This document shows, piece by piece, positions 26,169 to 35,341 of a DNA stretch of 64,000 bases. The notes below the pieces were generated by a model, which saw only the letters and a list, made by a program, of their open reading frames with translations, was not told the DNA's origin and did no database searches. The stretch comes from Thalassobius sp047123305 (GTDB lineage: Bacteria > Pseudomonadota > Alphaproteobacteria > Rhodobacterales > Rhodobacteraceae): assembly GCF_047123305.1 (NCBI RefSeq), contig NZ_CP138918.1, positions 2,418,001 through 2,482,000 on the forward strand, in the 5' to 3' direction. A program made the translations under genes and the position numbers. How positions within the stretch are numbered: position 1 is the first letter of the stretch; each line of letters begins with the position of its first letter.

Positions 26169-27571
26169 AGCCGATAGGCCCGCTTTGCAAGGTTGACCGT
26201 AAGATCCTGCGCCAGTTCGAAAGCCTCGTCTTCGCGCAGGCGACCAGATGTGATCAGCGAAGCGAGGAAGGCGCAATCCACGCGGCGGGCAACGTCATGC
26301 CGCGCCGGGATGGAACAGAAAGCGCGGGTATCATCGTTAAAGCCCACAGTGTTGTAGAAACCGGCGGTTTCCGTGGTCAGTTCGCGGAACCGGCGCATCC
26401 CGTCGGCGCTGTCAAAAAACCACCAGGCCGGGCCAAGTTTCAATGCCGGATAAACGCCCGCCAGCGGGGCCAGTTCGCGACCATAAGCAGTTTCATCCAG
26501 TGTAAAGACAATGAGTGTGAAATTCGGGTCGTGTCCGGCAACGTCCAGCAAGGGTCGCAGGTCGCTCACGTAATTTGTTCTGCGCGGAATATCGAACCCC
26601 TTGTCAGCCCCAAATCGACTGAACACTTCCGAAGAATGGTTTCGGTATGATCCCGGGTGGATCTGCATGACCATCCCGTCATCCTGGCTCATCTTTGCCA
26701 TTTCGGTCAGCATCTGCGCCCGGAAAAGTTCGGCCTGTTCCGGAGTATGTTTCTCACTGACGACTGAATTGAACAGCGCCTCTGCTTCGCTCGCCGCCAG
26801 ATTGGCCGTTCTCGCTGTGGGATGGCCGTGATCGGTGGCTGTCGCACCATGTTCGCGGAACGTCTGACGCCGGGCGCGATGGGCGTCCAGATACCCCTGC
26901 CAGGTTGTCGTGTCGCAGGTGGTGATCTCTGCGAAGTTCTGAAGATTTGCCGAAAATTGCGGATGGTCCGGGTCGATCACTGCGTCCGGGCGATACGTCG
27001 TGATTACGCGCCCACGCCAGTCGGATTTCGTGATCGCGTCGTGGTGTTCAAGCGTATCCAGCGCGCCTTCGGTCGTGGCGATCACGTCGATATTGAAGCG
27101 GTCAAACAAAGCACGCGGTCGAAACTCTGGCTGCGTCAGAGACTGCGCAACCTGATCGTAAATTTCGTCTGCCGTCTCACCTGACAGAACCTGACTGACG
27201 CCAAATACCTCTTGTAAAGAATGGTCGATCCAAAGGCGCGACGGCGTGCCCCGGAACAGATAGTAATGCGAGGCAAAACGCCTCCAGATCTCTCGTGGGT
27301 CCGTCTCAAACGCGCTGCCATCATTCGGCTTTATGCCCAGATCTTCCAGGGCGACACCCTGCGAATAGAGCATCCGAAAGACATAGTGATCCGGGGTCAC
27401 AAACAGGGCCGCCGGGTTCTCAAATGACGCGTTCCTTGCAAACCAGGCAGGGTCCGTATGGCCGTGCGGGCTAACGATTGGCAGGTCACGGATGCTCGCA
27501 AAGAGAGCCCGGGCCAACCCCAATCCTTTCGGGTTGCCCGGGAATAGCCGATCATCATCAAGAAGTTTCAA
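26165..27571 (-). CDS. uxaC: Glucuronate isomerase
   Basis: Converts D-glucuronate to D-fructuronate (and galacturonate to tagaturonate). The 468-residue protein belongs to the amidohydrolase-like UxaC family: SPHGHTDPAWFARN near residue 34 supplies metal-site histidines, followed by DHYVFRMLYSQGV, VIATTEGALDTLEHH and GFNDDTRAFCSIPARHDVAR. The start follows a short gap after the ComA-like gene. Stop and uxuB start overlap, so uxaC-uxuB-uxuA are translationally coupled. Confidence 0.96.
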   Translation of the reverse strand: MKLLDDDRLFPGNPKGLGLARALFASIRDLPIVSPHGHTDPAWFARNASFENPAALFVTPDHYVFRMLYSQGVALEDLGIKPNDGSAFETDPREIWRRFASHYYLFRGTPSRLWIDHSLQEVFGVSQVLSGETADEIYDQVAQSLTQPEFRPRALFDRFNIDVIATTEGALDTLEHHDAITKSDWRGRVITTYRPDAVIDPDHPQFSANLQNFAEITTCDTTTWQGYLDAHRARRQTFREHGATATDHGHPTARTANLAASEAEALFNSVVSEKHTPEQAELFRAQMLTEMAKMSQDDGMVMQIHPGSYRNHSSEVFSRFGADKGFDIPRRTNYVSDLRPLLDVAGHDPNFTLIVFTLDETAYGRELAPLAGVYPALKLGPAWWFFDSADGMRRFRELTTETAGFYNTVGFNDDTRAFCSIPARHDVARRVDCAFLASLITSGRLREDEAFELAQDLTVNLAKRAYRL

Positions 27572-27607
27572 TGCTCTAGTCTCTTTTCTTGGCGCTGCTT
27601 GTTCCGC

Positions 27608-28420
27608 TTAGTCTTTGGAAAACACAGCTGCTTTTGCCCAGGTCAGCGTACAGGGGCCGTAACCGCGCCGTGCGGCTTCGATCTGCATGACCTGCGAATT
27701 GTCCACGAATACGTTTACCTTCGGCCCATAGGCGTTGACGTAATAGGACATGACGTCCTGATCGTCTGCCTCGAACATGAGGTCACGAACCTCGAAATCC
27801 GCCGCAAAATCATCGACGAAATCCCAGCGTTCCTCGCCCGATTTCACGTTTTCATATACGCCTTCGGCCTCAATCAAAATCTTCCAAGCCCCATTTTCCA
27901 TTGCGCGCTTGGCCTGCGCCTTCTTACGTTTGGAGAATGTGCGTCCATCGACCACCGGTTCATGGGCAAAGGACAATCCGCATTCGACAATCGGCCTCAT
28001 TCCTTTGCCATTCACGTAATCCAACAGATCCGCCAGATCTTCGTCGTCGATGGTGCGGGCGATGACCGAAATTTCCATCACGTCAACGCCCAGCCCGGCG
28101 ACGTAATTGATGACGTCCCGGGTCGCCTGTGATCCTGCACTCAGGGCCTGATCCATGATGGGATTGCCGACGGCGACACGCACATCATGGTCATGGCTGC
28201 GCTGGATTGCCTTTTTGATCTCGTCCTCCGGGATAAAGGTGAGCTGGTTGGTGCCCAGTTTGACGATATCTGTCAGCGCGCCGTAGCAAGTCAGGAAATC
28301 CGCGAAATACTGCCCCAGGATTTTCGGCGCACGGACATAGTTGATGCCGCGTTCGCGTGGTTTGGCCTCTCTTTCGATCATGCCGTTTCGTGCTTCTACA
28401 AAGCTCTTTTCATTTGTCAT
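27608..28420 (-). CDS. ComA (phosphosulfolactate synthase) family protein, copy 1
   Basis: A 270-residue TIM-barrel protein of the ComA family (PF02679 type), whose archetype joins sulfite and phosphoenolpyruvate. Visible family-like strands are YFADFLTCYGALTDIVKLGT, FIPEDEIKKAIQRSHDHDVR, GLGVDVMEISVIARTIDDE and WKILIEAEGVYENV. It lies 36 bases upstream of uxaC and directly after the transporter gene, so it is part of the uronate operon. A coenzyme-M-type reaction is unlikely here; an aldolase-like or lyase step on a sugar acid is possible. Substrate unknown. Confidence 0.75.
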   Translation of the reverse strand: MTNEKSFVEARNGMIEREAKPRERGINYVRAPKILGQYFADFLTCYGALTDIVKLGTNQLTFIPEDEIKKAIQRSHDHDVRVAVGNPIMDQALSAGSQATRDVINYVAGLGVDVMEISVIARTIDDEDLADLLDYVNGKGMRPIVECGLSFAHEPVVDGRTFSKRKKAQAKRAMENGAWKILIEAEGVYENVKSGEERWDFVDDFAADFEVRDLMFEADDQDVMSYYVNAYGPKVNVFVDNSQVMQIEAARRGYGPCTLTWAKAAVFSKD

Positions 28421-28456
28421 TTTGTTTCCTGTTCGAAATGGGCTGTCCGCGGGGCT

Positions 28457-30448
28457 TCAGCGACCACCCAGCCACCATGGAAGCGGCAAGAAATCTGCAA
28501 TGATGCCAGCGGGGTATTGCAGTGTCAGAACACCCGAAAGAGTCCAGAGAATGATCAGAACCGCCGCCGAGACAATGATCGAAACCAGATACTTGCTGCG
28601 ATCATGCATAAGGATGAACCCGTTGATCAAAGCCACAGCCGCAATCGGGAACCCAAGCAGGAACACCAGCCCAAGGAACACAGGGATCATAGCAAAGGCG
28701 CGCACCTGTTCATACAACGTGCCGTGGTTTTCAAAGATGTTCCGGGACATGGTTCGCGAGGCCGCATTGGAGGCAATCACGCGTTTCATCCCGGGTCTTT
28801 GCTGCATCATTTGCAGACCGGCAATGGATGCAAGCAGCAACAGCAATACGCCGCTCAGAGCAATCGGATAGACGCTGGCACGGAAATCCAAGCTCATGAC
28901 CTGAAGGATCATGGTGATGGGAAACAGCGCCATAAGGCAGGTGAACATGGTCTGTTTGCCCGCCTCTTCTACAGTCGATTTGCCATCCGGTGTCATTTTT
29001 TGACGCAAAAGCAGGAAGATCGTGCCCAATGCCAGAACAATCAGGATGATCGATCCAGTGCGATACAGAAAGGACAGACCATAGGCGGCGCTCACCTGGT
29101 AACTCAGCAATTCAATCTTGGATGACAGGAAGAACCCAATCAAAAGCGCGGGCCGCGACCAGCCGTAAGTTTTGAAGAGCACACCCACACCGCCAAACAG
29201 CATCAGGGCGACAAAATCGCTCCAGTCGCGGCCATTATTAAAGGTGGCAAAAAAGATCAGAACAACCAGGATAGGTGCCAGAATAAAGAAAGGAACGCGG
29301 GTCAGCTGAGCCATTGGCCGTGCCAGAAACAGGCACAGTCCGGCGCCGAAAATATTCGCCACCGCCAGCGACCAGATGATCAGATAGGTGATATCCAGCT
29401 GCGTCGTGACCATTTCGATGCCGGGCTCGATCCCGACCAGTACCAGACCGCCAAGCAAAAGCACCTTGTTGCCGGATCCGGGGATCCCGAACAGGATGGT
29501 CGGAATAAGCGCCCCGCCTTCCTTTGCATTATTTGCCGATTCCGGCGCGATGACGCCGCGAATGTCTCCGGTACCCAACGTTTCGGGGTTTTTGATGGTC
29601 TGTTTTGCGTGGCTATAGGCGATCCAGTCAACGACCGTTCCTCCAAGCCCGGGCAGCGCCCCAACCAGCACACCAACGGTCGAGCACCGGATAATCAGAA
29701 ACCAGTTGCTGACGGCATCGCGCATGCCACGCAACCAGCCTTTTTCAAGCTTTCCGCCGCCCGCGACGGTCGATTTCGACTGAAGAAGACCAACAATTTC
29801 CGGCACCGCAAAGAGCCCCAGCCCCATGACGACCAACGGAAATCCATCGACGAGATACAACGTGCCGAACGTATATCTGGGCTCGCCGGTAATCTGGGCC
29901 AGACCAATAGTGCCAATCACAAGGCCAATCACACAGCTGGCCAGCCCTTTCAGGAAGTTGGCCCCTGTCAACGCACCGATCATCAACAAGGCAAGGATGA
30001 TCAGAAGAAACTGTTCGCCAAAGCCGAAAGACATGATCAGCGGTTTCGCAAAGAAAATCGAAATGCTCAGGATCATCGCCCCGAACAATCCACCCACCAG
30101 CGACGAGAGGAAAGCTGCGGACAGCGCCCTTGATGCCTGACCTTTCTTGGCCAGCGGGTGCCCGTCCAGAACCGTCGCCTGTGAACCGGCCGTTCCGGGT
30201 ATGCCCAGCAAGACCGCCGGAAAGGTGTCCGATGTGGTCGTGGGCGCCAGCACGCCGATCATCATGGCCAGGGCAACGCTTGGCTCAAACGTGTAGACAA
30301 AGGGCAGCAGGATCGCGAGACCCGACGTTCCGCCAAGACCGGGCAAAATGCCCAAGGTCAGACCCAGAAGCACTCCGGCCATGAGATAGGGAAAATGGGA
30401 TATCTGGAACAGCTGCGTCAGCGCTGAGATGAACATTTCAACTTCCAC
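28457..30448 (-). CDS. Tripartite tricarboxylate transporter, TctA-TctB fusion
   Basis: Inner-membrane permease of 663 residues. The first 500 residues are a TctA large subunit with many membrane segments and the family motifs GLTLGILPGLGGTSGLAIL and GALPGLGGTVVDWIAYSHA. The last 160 residues (from about 505) add four more hydrophobic segments of TctB type (ALFPITMILQVMSLDF, VYPIALSGVLLLLLAS), so the small subunit, normally separate, is fused. The start is a GTG at 30448 with GAGG upstream. With TctC next door it should import the uronate or a related acid using the ion gradient. Confidence 0.92.
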   Translation of the reverse strand: MEVEMFISALTQLFQISHFPYLMAGVLLGLTLGILPGLGGTSGLAILLPFVYTFEPSVALAMMIGVLAPTTTSDTFPAVLLGIPGTAGSQATVLDGHPLAKKGQASRALSAAFLSSLVGGLFGAMILSISIFFAKPLIMSFGFGEQFLLIILALLMIGALTGANFLKGLASCVIGLVIGTIGLAQITGEPRYTFGTLYLVDGFPLVVMGLGLFAVPEIVGLLQSKSTVAGGGKLEKGWLRGMRDAVSNWFLIIRCSTVGVLVGALPGLGGTVVDWIAYSHAKQTIKNPETLGTGDIRGVIAPESANNAKEGGALIPTILFGIPGSGNKVLLLGGLVLVGIEPGIEMVTTQLDITYLIIWSLAVANIFGAGLCLFLARPMAQLTRVPFFILAPILVVLIFFATFNNGRDWSDFVALMLFGGVGVLFKTYGWSRPALLIGFFLSSKIELLSYQVSAAYGLSFLYRTGSIILIVLALGTIFLLLRQKMTPDGKSTVEEAGKQTMFTCLMALFPITMILQVMSLDFRASVYPIALSGVLLLLLASIAGLQMMQQRPGMKRVIASNAASRTMSRNIFENHGTLYEQVRAFAMIPVFLGLVFLLGFPIAAVALINGFILMHDRSKYLVSIIVSAAVLIILWTLSGVLTLQYPAGIIADFLPLPWWLGGR

Positions 30449-30662
30449 GGCGACCTCTTTCGTGAATTAGTTTAGACATCCGCCAGCATGTTTCGGCGCT
30501 ACGTATTCGTAGCGCTATCGGTTCAAGTCTCGCCTCACATGTGCGTGGGGCGGCCTCGGTTGGCGAGAGTGCAATCATTACAACGCTTTGACAAACGTTC
30601 TGGAATTGACCGGCCCCGAACAGAATCCGGGACCAGTCTGGTTCGGAATTACCGCGTCTGTA
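30449..30662 (-). other. tctC-tctAB intergenic spacer with hairpin
   Basis: About 210 bases between the binding-protein gene and the permease gene of the same operon. It holds an 8-bp perfect stem-loop (GCGCTACG-TATT-CGTAGCGC, 30496-30515). There is no T tract, so it may act as a transcript-stabilising or attenuating structure that keeps the binding protein more abundant than the permease. Confidence 0.5.
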
Positions 30663-31757
30663 TCATTCGATCCGATACGTCAGGTTGTAATGCGCAATTG
30701 CGTCGTTGAACTGCTGCTTGCTCGCATCGGACAGGTCGACAGCCTTGCCGATGATGCCGCGCACGTCTTCACCAATGACGACCGGAAAAGGCCCGATATT
30801 CTTGGGGGCAGCCTCAATGAACTCGAGGTCCTTCGTCATTTCCTCGACTGCCTTGCGCCATGCATCAACGATTTCCGTCGGTGTGCCGGTGGGCAGAACC
30901 AGACCTTTGGATGCAGGACCCCAATTGGCCGCGATCACTTCATAGGCTTCACGCTCTGCACCTTCCAGCGGCTTGCCGTGTACCTTTTCGTACATTTCCG
31001 GGAAGGTCAGTGCGTCAGGTGAATAGGACGGACGTTGCACAGATCCATCAGGCTGCAACACGCCCAGCGTCATGAACTGATGCACTTTGCCGTCGGCGAT
31101 GTCTTTGCTGATTGTCTTCAGGAAGTTGCCTGTCCCGTGCGACGCCATTTGCAATTCACCGCGCTGAAAGGACTGATACCCGGCAGAACTGGACAAGCCA
31201 GGAATTGGGCGCGCACCGTCAATACCCAGTGTTTTATAGATCCACAGGTGGAACATATCCGCCGAAGCCGCTGTTTTGAACGGGAACAGGGCGACGGGCA
31301 ATTCCTGCAACCCGGAAACGTCGTTGGGGCCATCTGCCAGATCCGCATGCGTGACCCAGTGGGTCGTAGTCGCCAGCGACAAAACCGGTTCATAGGACAG
31401 CAGGTCAAATTTGGCCAGCGGGTTGCCGGTCGCCTGCTGCATGTTCACGGAAGACGATGTCGCAAGCGCAAATGTGCCGTCAGATTCCTGATTGTCATGG
31501 AAAAAGTTGCCACCTTTGATCGTGCCACCGCCCGGCATATGCTGAAGCTGGATCACCGGATTGCCCGGCAGATATTTGGACAGGTAGGGCTGGAAAAAGC
31601 GGAACGTGCGCGACGTGCCACCGCCCTCTTTGAACGGGATGATGATCGTGACCGTTTCACCCTCGAAATTCACTTCTGCAAGCGCGGTGCCTGCCGAAAC
31701 CGACAATACCCCTGCAGCGATCACGCCGGACATGGTCTTGAGCGTTTTCTTTAACAT
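30663..31757 (-). CDS. TctC-type periplasmic solute-binding protein
   Basis: Extracytoplasmic receptor of the tripartite tricarboxylate transporter. A signal peptide (TMSGVIAAGVLSVSAGTALA) precedes NFEGETVTIIIPFKEGGGTS, the usual start of the mature domain, and LQHMPGGGTIKGGNFF, the ligand-loop region. At 364 residues it is somewhat longer than the usual 320-330. The ATG at 31757 follows GGAGGA; the longer frame upstream is not supported. A LacI-type operator lies about 265 bases upstream, so it probably has its own promoter within the cluster. Substrate is probably a hexuronate by context. Confidence 0.9.
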   Translation of the reverse strand: MLKKTLKTMSGVIAAGVLSVSAGTALAEVNFEGETVTIIIPFKEGGGTSRTFRFFQPYLSKYLPGNPVIQLQHMPGGGTIKGGNFFHDNQESDGTFALATSSSVNMQQATGNPLAKFDLLSYEPVLSLATTTHWVTHADLADGPNDVSGLQELPVALFPFKTAASADMFHLWIYKTLGIDGARPIPGLSSSAGYQSFQRGELQMASHGTGNFLKTISKDIADGKVHQFMTLGVLQPDGSVQRPSYSPDALTFPEMYEKVHGKPLEGAEREAYEVIAANWGPASKGLVLPTGTPTEIVDAWRKAVEEMTKDLEFIEAAPKNIGPFPVVIGEDVRGIIGKAVDLSDASKQQFNDAIAHYNLTYRIE

Positions 31758-32020
31758 TCTATTCTCCTCCGAAATTGGCCGCAGGTCTTGTTTGCGACCG
31801 AGTTTGGCGGTGCGAGGATGATACCTCTGCGCCATTGATGTTTGGCAACCCTGCGAACACTGACGCATCCTTCGGGTTCCCTCTGGCGCGCATTCCGAAA
31901 TCATGCCCTTCGAAACGCGCGGTGTCTTTCTCTATTTGTCGATCCGTTTGTTGATGTTGCTCCTCCCACGCGACCGTCTGATCGCAGCAGCTTTGTTTTG
32001 GCTCCGGCTAGCGAATAATT

Positions 32021-32034
32021 TGATATCGTTATCA
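32021..32034. promoter_or_regulatory. LacI-type operator upstream of tctC
   Basis: TGATATCGTTATCA, one mismatch from the perfect palindrome found twice elsewhere in this locus. It lies between the stop of the second ComA-like gene and tctC. Confidence 0.7.
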
Positions 32035-32050
32035 TCACCGGCCGAAAAAT

Positions 32051-32911
32051 TTATTTGTGACGCACCGGGTTCAGTTCCGGATAACGGTCGAACAAAAGGT
32101 TGGCCGGTCTTTCACCCGATCTCAGCGGATCAATGAACATGACCTGACTTGGCATGATGTTGGTGACATTACAGTCGCTGCCAAACATCTCGAAATAGTC
32201 CAGCAGGTTTGTATACCACAGCATCTCCGCTTCTTTGGTCGACGTGACCTCGAACGCCACACGATCTTTGCCCAGAATCTCGCGGACTTCATTCAGAACG
32301 TCCTTCGCGGCTTCTTCCTGTATCTCAATCTCTTCGTGGTCGATCAAAAGCGTGAACGCACCATGCGCCAGAAACGGCTCTGCGCCCTGGGCGATTTCCG
32401 CTGCTGTGGCCGGCACATCGACAATATCGGCCCGACCTTTACGCCATCCGCGTTCGGGATGGTGCTCATAGATAATGCTCATCCCACAATCTAAGGCGCG
32501 TTGGCGCCACGACTTGAGTTGTTCGTCGGTAACGTCGCCAAAGGTGTTCATGAATTCGATCACAGGAAACCCGAGCTCTGCACCCGCTTCGATGGCTTCG
32601 TCAACAACACCATTCTTATAAGCCCGAAGAAAGAAACCGTGATCCAGATAGGGCTGGACGTTGTGCTTTTTGTAGAGCGCAATCTTGCGCTTTACCCATT
32701 CCGCCGGGTGGTTCAGCACTTGTGTCGTTGCGATCTTCACATAGTCAATGCGTTCACCGGCAACGTCCAGAAAATCCTCAAGCTCGGTCAACCCCATGCG
32801 TTCGTGATACCAGGGGGCCTCATCATACCCCACGTCCTTGGCCCAGATTTGATTGGTCGTTCTCGGTTTTGGCTCTATGCCTTTCAAACCGAATACCTTG
32901 GACATCGACAT
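32051..32911 (-). CDS. ComA (phosphosulfolactate synthase) family protein, copy 2
   Basis: A 286-residue TIM-barrel protein of the same family as the product at 27608-28420 but with low visible similarity. Family-like segments: VAGERIDYVKIATTQVLNHP, VKRKIALYKKHNVQPYLDHG, AGAELGFPVIEFMNTFGDVT and VAFEVTSTKEAEMLWYTNLL. The ATG at 32911 follows GAGGAA. It is the first gene of the leftward cluster and has a perfect LacI-type operator 84 bases upstream. Two ComA homologues flanking one transporter suggests a pathway step or a heteromeric enzyme not covered by classical glucuronate breakdown. Confidence 0.78.
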   Translation of the reverse strand: MSMSKVFGLKGIEPKPRTTNQIWAKDVGYDEAPWYHERMGLTELEDFLDVAGERIDYVKIATTQVLNHPAEWVKRKIALYKKHNVQPYLDHGFFLRAYKNGVVDEAIEAGAELGFPVIEFMNTFGDVTDEQLKSWRQRALDCGMSIIYEHHPERGWRKGRADIVDVPATAAEIAQGAEPFLAHGAFTLLIDHEEIEIQEEAAKDVLNEVREILGKDRVAFEVTSTKEAEMLWYTNLLDYFEMFGSDCNVTNIMPSQVMFIDPLRSGERPANLLFDRYPELNPVRHK

Positions 32912-32994
32912 TTGGAATTCCTCACTCTTTCTCTTTAGGGCGCTGCGACCGTCGACCAATACCTGGTCTGGCGGGCTCGTATCGCGCCAATTGG

Positions 32995-33008
32995 TGATAA
33001 CGTTATCA
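32995..33008. promoter_or_regulatory. LacI-type operator upstream of the leftward uronate cluster
   Basis: Perfect 14-base palindrome TGATAACGTTATCA with the central CG typical of LacI/GalR sites, in the gap between the repressor gene and the first ComA-like gene. Confidence 0.8.
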
Positions 33009-33107
33009 TTTGATTCTGGACGGAGTCAATATGCAACTTTCCGAGCAGGTGATCCCGTCTGATCTGACGTCGAACCCGGGCCAGAACCAAAACGCCTTGG
33101 AAGATTT

Positions 33108-34151
33108 CTAGTCCTGGCTGCCTGTCATTGCTGGTCCCATCGATCCCCGCTCAAGCAGTTTGCAACTCAACAGCTGCCGTCTTGCCGGTCCATCTTCAGA
33201 GGCTTTTATTTTGTCCAACAGCGCAAGCGCAGCAGTGCGACCTATTTCTCTTCGGTTTTTTTGAACTGTGGTGAGTGGCGGATAGCTCACCTCACCCGAA
33301 AAAATCCCATCCATTCCGACAACGGACAATCGGCCCGGCACGTCGATCCCTTTTTCATTTGCGACCTGCAGTGTCGCAAGCGCAAGAATGTCATTTGAGG
33401 AGAATATCGCAGTTGGCAGATCTGGTCGGTCAAGAAATGAATTCATGATCTTTCGCGCAGCAGCGAAAGAAGAAGTTGAACTGACGCCGTAGTCACTTTC
33501 CAATATCAATTCTGGGTCAACCGACAGCCCTCTCTCGCGATGAAACTCACGAAAAAGTTCCGCCCTCCAGTTTGACCCCGATCGCATCGAACCACCAACG
33601 AATAGGGCAATGCGACGATGGCCAAGTTGGTACAACCGTTCGAGAGCAAGGCGCATTCCGCTGCGACTGTCGTTGCCAACAGTATCGTGCATCGCGAATT
33701 TATCTGAGTTCGACAGCAGGACAAATGGCGTGGATTGGAGCGCGTCAAACCCGGTTGTGGAAGCTGACGGAGAAATGATCGCACCTTCCACACATGTGCG
33801 CACCATATAGTCGAAATGCTCCTGTTCAACGTCTGCGTCCCAGTCGTTGTAAAGTTGAACAACGCTGTACCCGGCGTCTCTCAGAACCTCCTGAATGCCC
33901 TTCACCAGTTCGGGGAAAAAGGGATTGGTTATGTCAGCGATCGAGACAGCAATCGAATTGGTCTTTTGCAGCCTGAAATTGGCGGCGATCGCATTCCTCT
34001 GATAGCCGACCTTTTTAGCCGCTTCCAAAACACGCTTTCTGGTGCTTTCCTTGGTGCGGATGCCGGTTTGGCCGCTCAGAACTCTTGCGACAGTTGCCTG
34101 TGACACGCCACACTCTTTTGCGACGTCAACTATCGTTGCTCTTTTTTTCAT
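33108..34151 (-). CDS. LacI-family repressor of the uronate cluster
   Basis: A 347-residue regulator with the N-terminal LacI helix-turn-helix (ATIVDVAKECGVSQATVARV) and hinge (KRVLEAAKKVGYQRNAIA), then a periplasmic-binding-protein-like effector domain (AVSIADITNPFFPELVKGI to LTTVQKNRREIGRTAAL). It lies between the leftward catabolic genes and the rightward kdgK. Identical palindromes in front of both, plus one before tctC, make it the likely repressor of all; the inducer is probably a uronate or keto-deoxy intermediate. Confidence 0.93.
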   Translation of the reverse strand: MKKRATIVDVAKECGVSQATVARVLSGQTGIRTKESTRKRVLEAAKKVGYQRNAIAANFRLQKTNSIAVSIADITNPFFPELVKGIQEVLRDAGYSVVQLYNDWDADVEQEHFDYMVRTCVEGAIISPSASTTGFDALQSTPFVLLSNSDKFAMHDTVGNDSRSGMRLALERLYQLGHRRIALFVGGSMRSGSNWRAELFREFHRERGLSVDPELILESDYGVSSTSSFAAARKIMNSFLDRPDLPTAIFSSNDILALATLQVANEKGIDVPGRLSVVGMDGIFSGEVSYPPLTTVQKNRREIGRTAALALLDKIKASEDGPARRQLLSCKLLERGSMGPAMTGSQD

Positions 34152-34355
34152 CGATTTGCCCGTACCATATTTTCGCTCAAAGGCGCCTTCCGACCGAAGA
34201 GTCCTAGTTTGGTCGTCCGGTATGATTGCTAGCGCTTAGTAGGCATTTGGTCCATTGGGTTGGTACTTTCCAGCCCTTCAAGCCAGCCTTCCGGACAATG
34301 TGGGCTGATTTTTAAAACATTCTCACACATTTGTCAGGTTTTTCCAATCAAGTAT

Positions 34356-34369
34356 TGATAACGTTATCA
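34356..34369. promoter_or_regulatory. LacI-type operator upstream of kdgK
   Basis: Perfect palindrome TGATAACGTTATCA, identical to the copy at 32995-33008, 64 bases before the kdgK start. Confidence 0.8.
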
Positions 34370-34432
34370 TAATACACTAGATCACGGCACAAATACAGAC
34401 CTCTTTGGCGACACAGCCCGGGAAAGGACAAA

Positions 34433-35341
34433 ATGGAGTTTAGCTTGCTCGGCATCGGAGAAGTGATGGCCGAAATCCGCAAAGGAACGTCCGGTGATTT
34501 CAAAGTGGGATTTGCTGGAGACACATATAACACTGCGGTTTACTGCGCGCGCGCGCTCAACCAACCGGGCAGTGTCGCGTACAAGACATCCATTGGGCGC
34601 GACCCGCTTTCAGCTAGCTTTATTGATGCGGCCAGAAGTGAGGGGATAGATACAAACCAAATATCGACAAATCCTGAGCGAAACATTGGGGTCTACGCAG
34701 TATCCACCGACGCGTCAGGCGAACGCAGCTTCTCCTACTGGCGCGCAAGTTCCGCTGCACGGGGAATGTTTACCGATCATGACGATGTGCGACCGCTTCC
34801 AAATTCAAGGATTGTTTATCTCTCAGGAATCACACTGGCCATTCTTCAACCAGCTTCTCGTCAGGCTTTGATGAACGAACTTCGGATCTTGTCGGAATCT
34901 GGACAAAGCCTGATCGCGTTTGACTCCAATTATCGCGCCCAACTGTGGGAAAGCACGGATGCTGCACAAACATGTCTCTCGGAAATGTGGGACATCGCGG
35001 ATATCGCGCTGCCTTCAATCGATGATGAGATGGCGTTGTTCAATGAGACTAGCGAAGACGCGGTTATCTCCCGTTTCAATGAAAAAACCTGGGAAGCCTG
35101 CGCGATAAAACGTGGAGCGCGAGGGCCGGTTTCGCCGTTTCTTGAGCCACACGCGCACCCAGAATTCAAGACAGCGGAAATCGTGATCGATACCACGGCG
35201 GCGGGCGACAGCTTCAATGGCGCATATCTCGCAGCTTACATCCAGGGGCAAAACGAAACTGAGTGCATGTTGTCTGGCCACGAATTGGCCTCAAGAGTCG
35301 TCTCGGCTCCTGGAGCAATAGTTTCGCAATCGAGAAGGTGA
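34433..35341 (+). CDS. kdgK: 2-keto-3-deoxygluconate kinase (PfkB family)
   Basis: Phosphorylates 2-keto-3-deoxygluconate, the UxuA product, to KDPG. A 302-residue ribokinase-type protein: start FSLLGIGEVMAEIRKGTSGD, substrate loop VGFAGDTYNTAVYCARAL, and PfkB signature 2 with the catalytic Asp in DTTAAGDSFNGAYLAAY. GGAAAGGA precedes the ATG. It is alone on the rightward strand and shares the LacI operator sequence with the leftward operon, completing the route from glucuronate to KDPG. The KDPG aldolase gene is not in this cluster. Confidence 0.92.
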   Translation: MEFSLLGIGEVMAEIRKGTSGDFKVGFAGDTYNTAVYCARALNQPGSVAYKTSIGRDPLSASFIDAARSEGIDTNQISTNPERNIGVYAVSTDASGERSFSYWRASSAARGMFTDHDDVRPLPNSRIVYLSGITLAILQPASRQALMNELRILSESGQSLIAFDSNYRAQLWESTDAAQTCLSEMWDIADIALPSIDDEMALFNETSEDAVISRFNEKTWEACAIKRGARGPVSPFLEPHAHPEFKTAEIVIDTTAAGDSFNGAYLAAYIQGQNETECMLSGHELASRVVSAPGAIVSQSRR

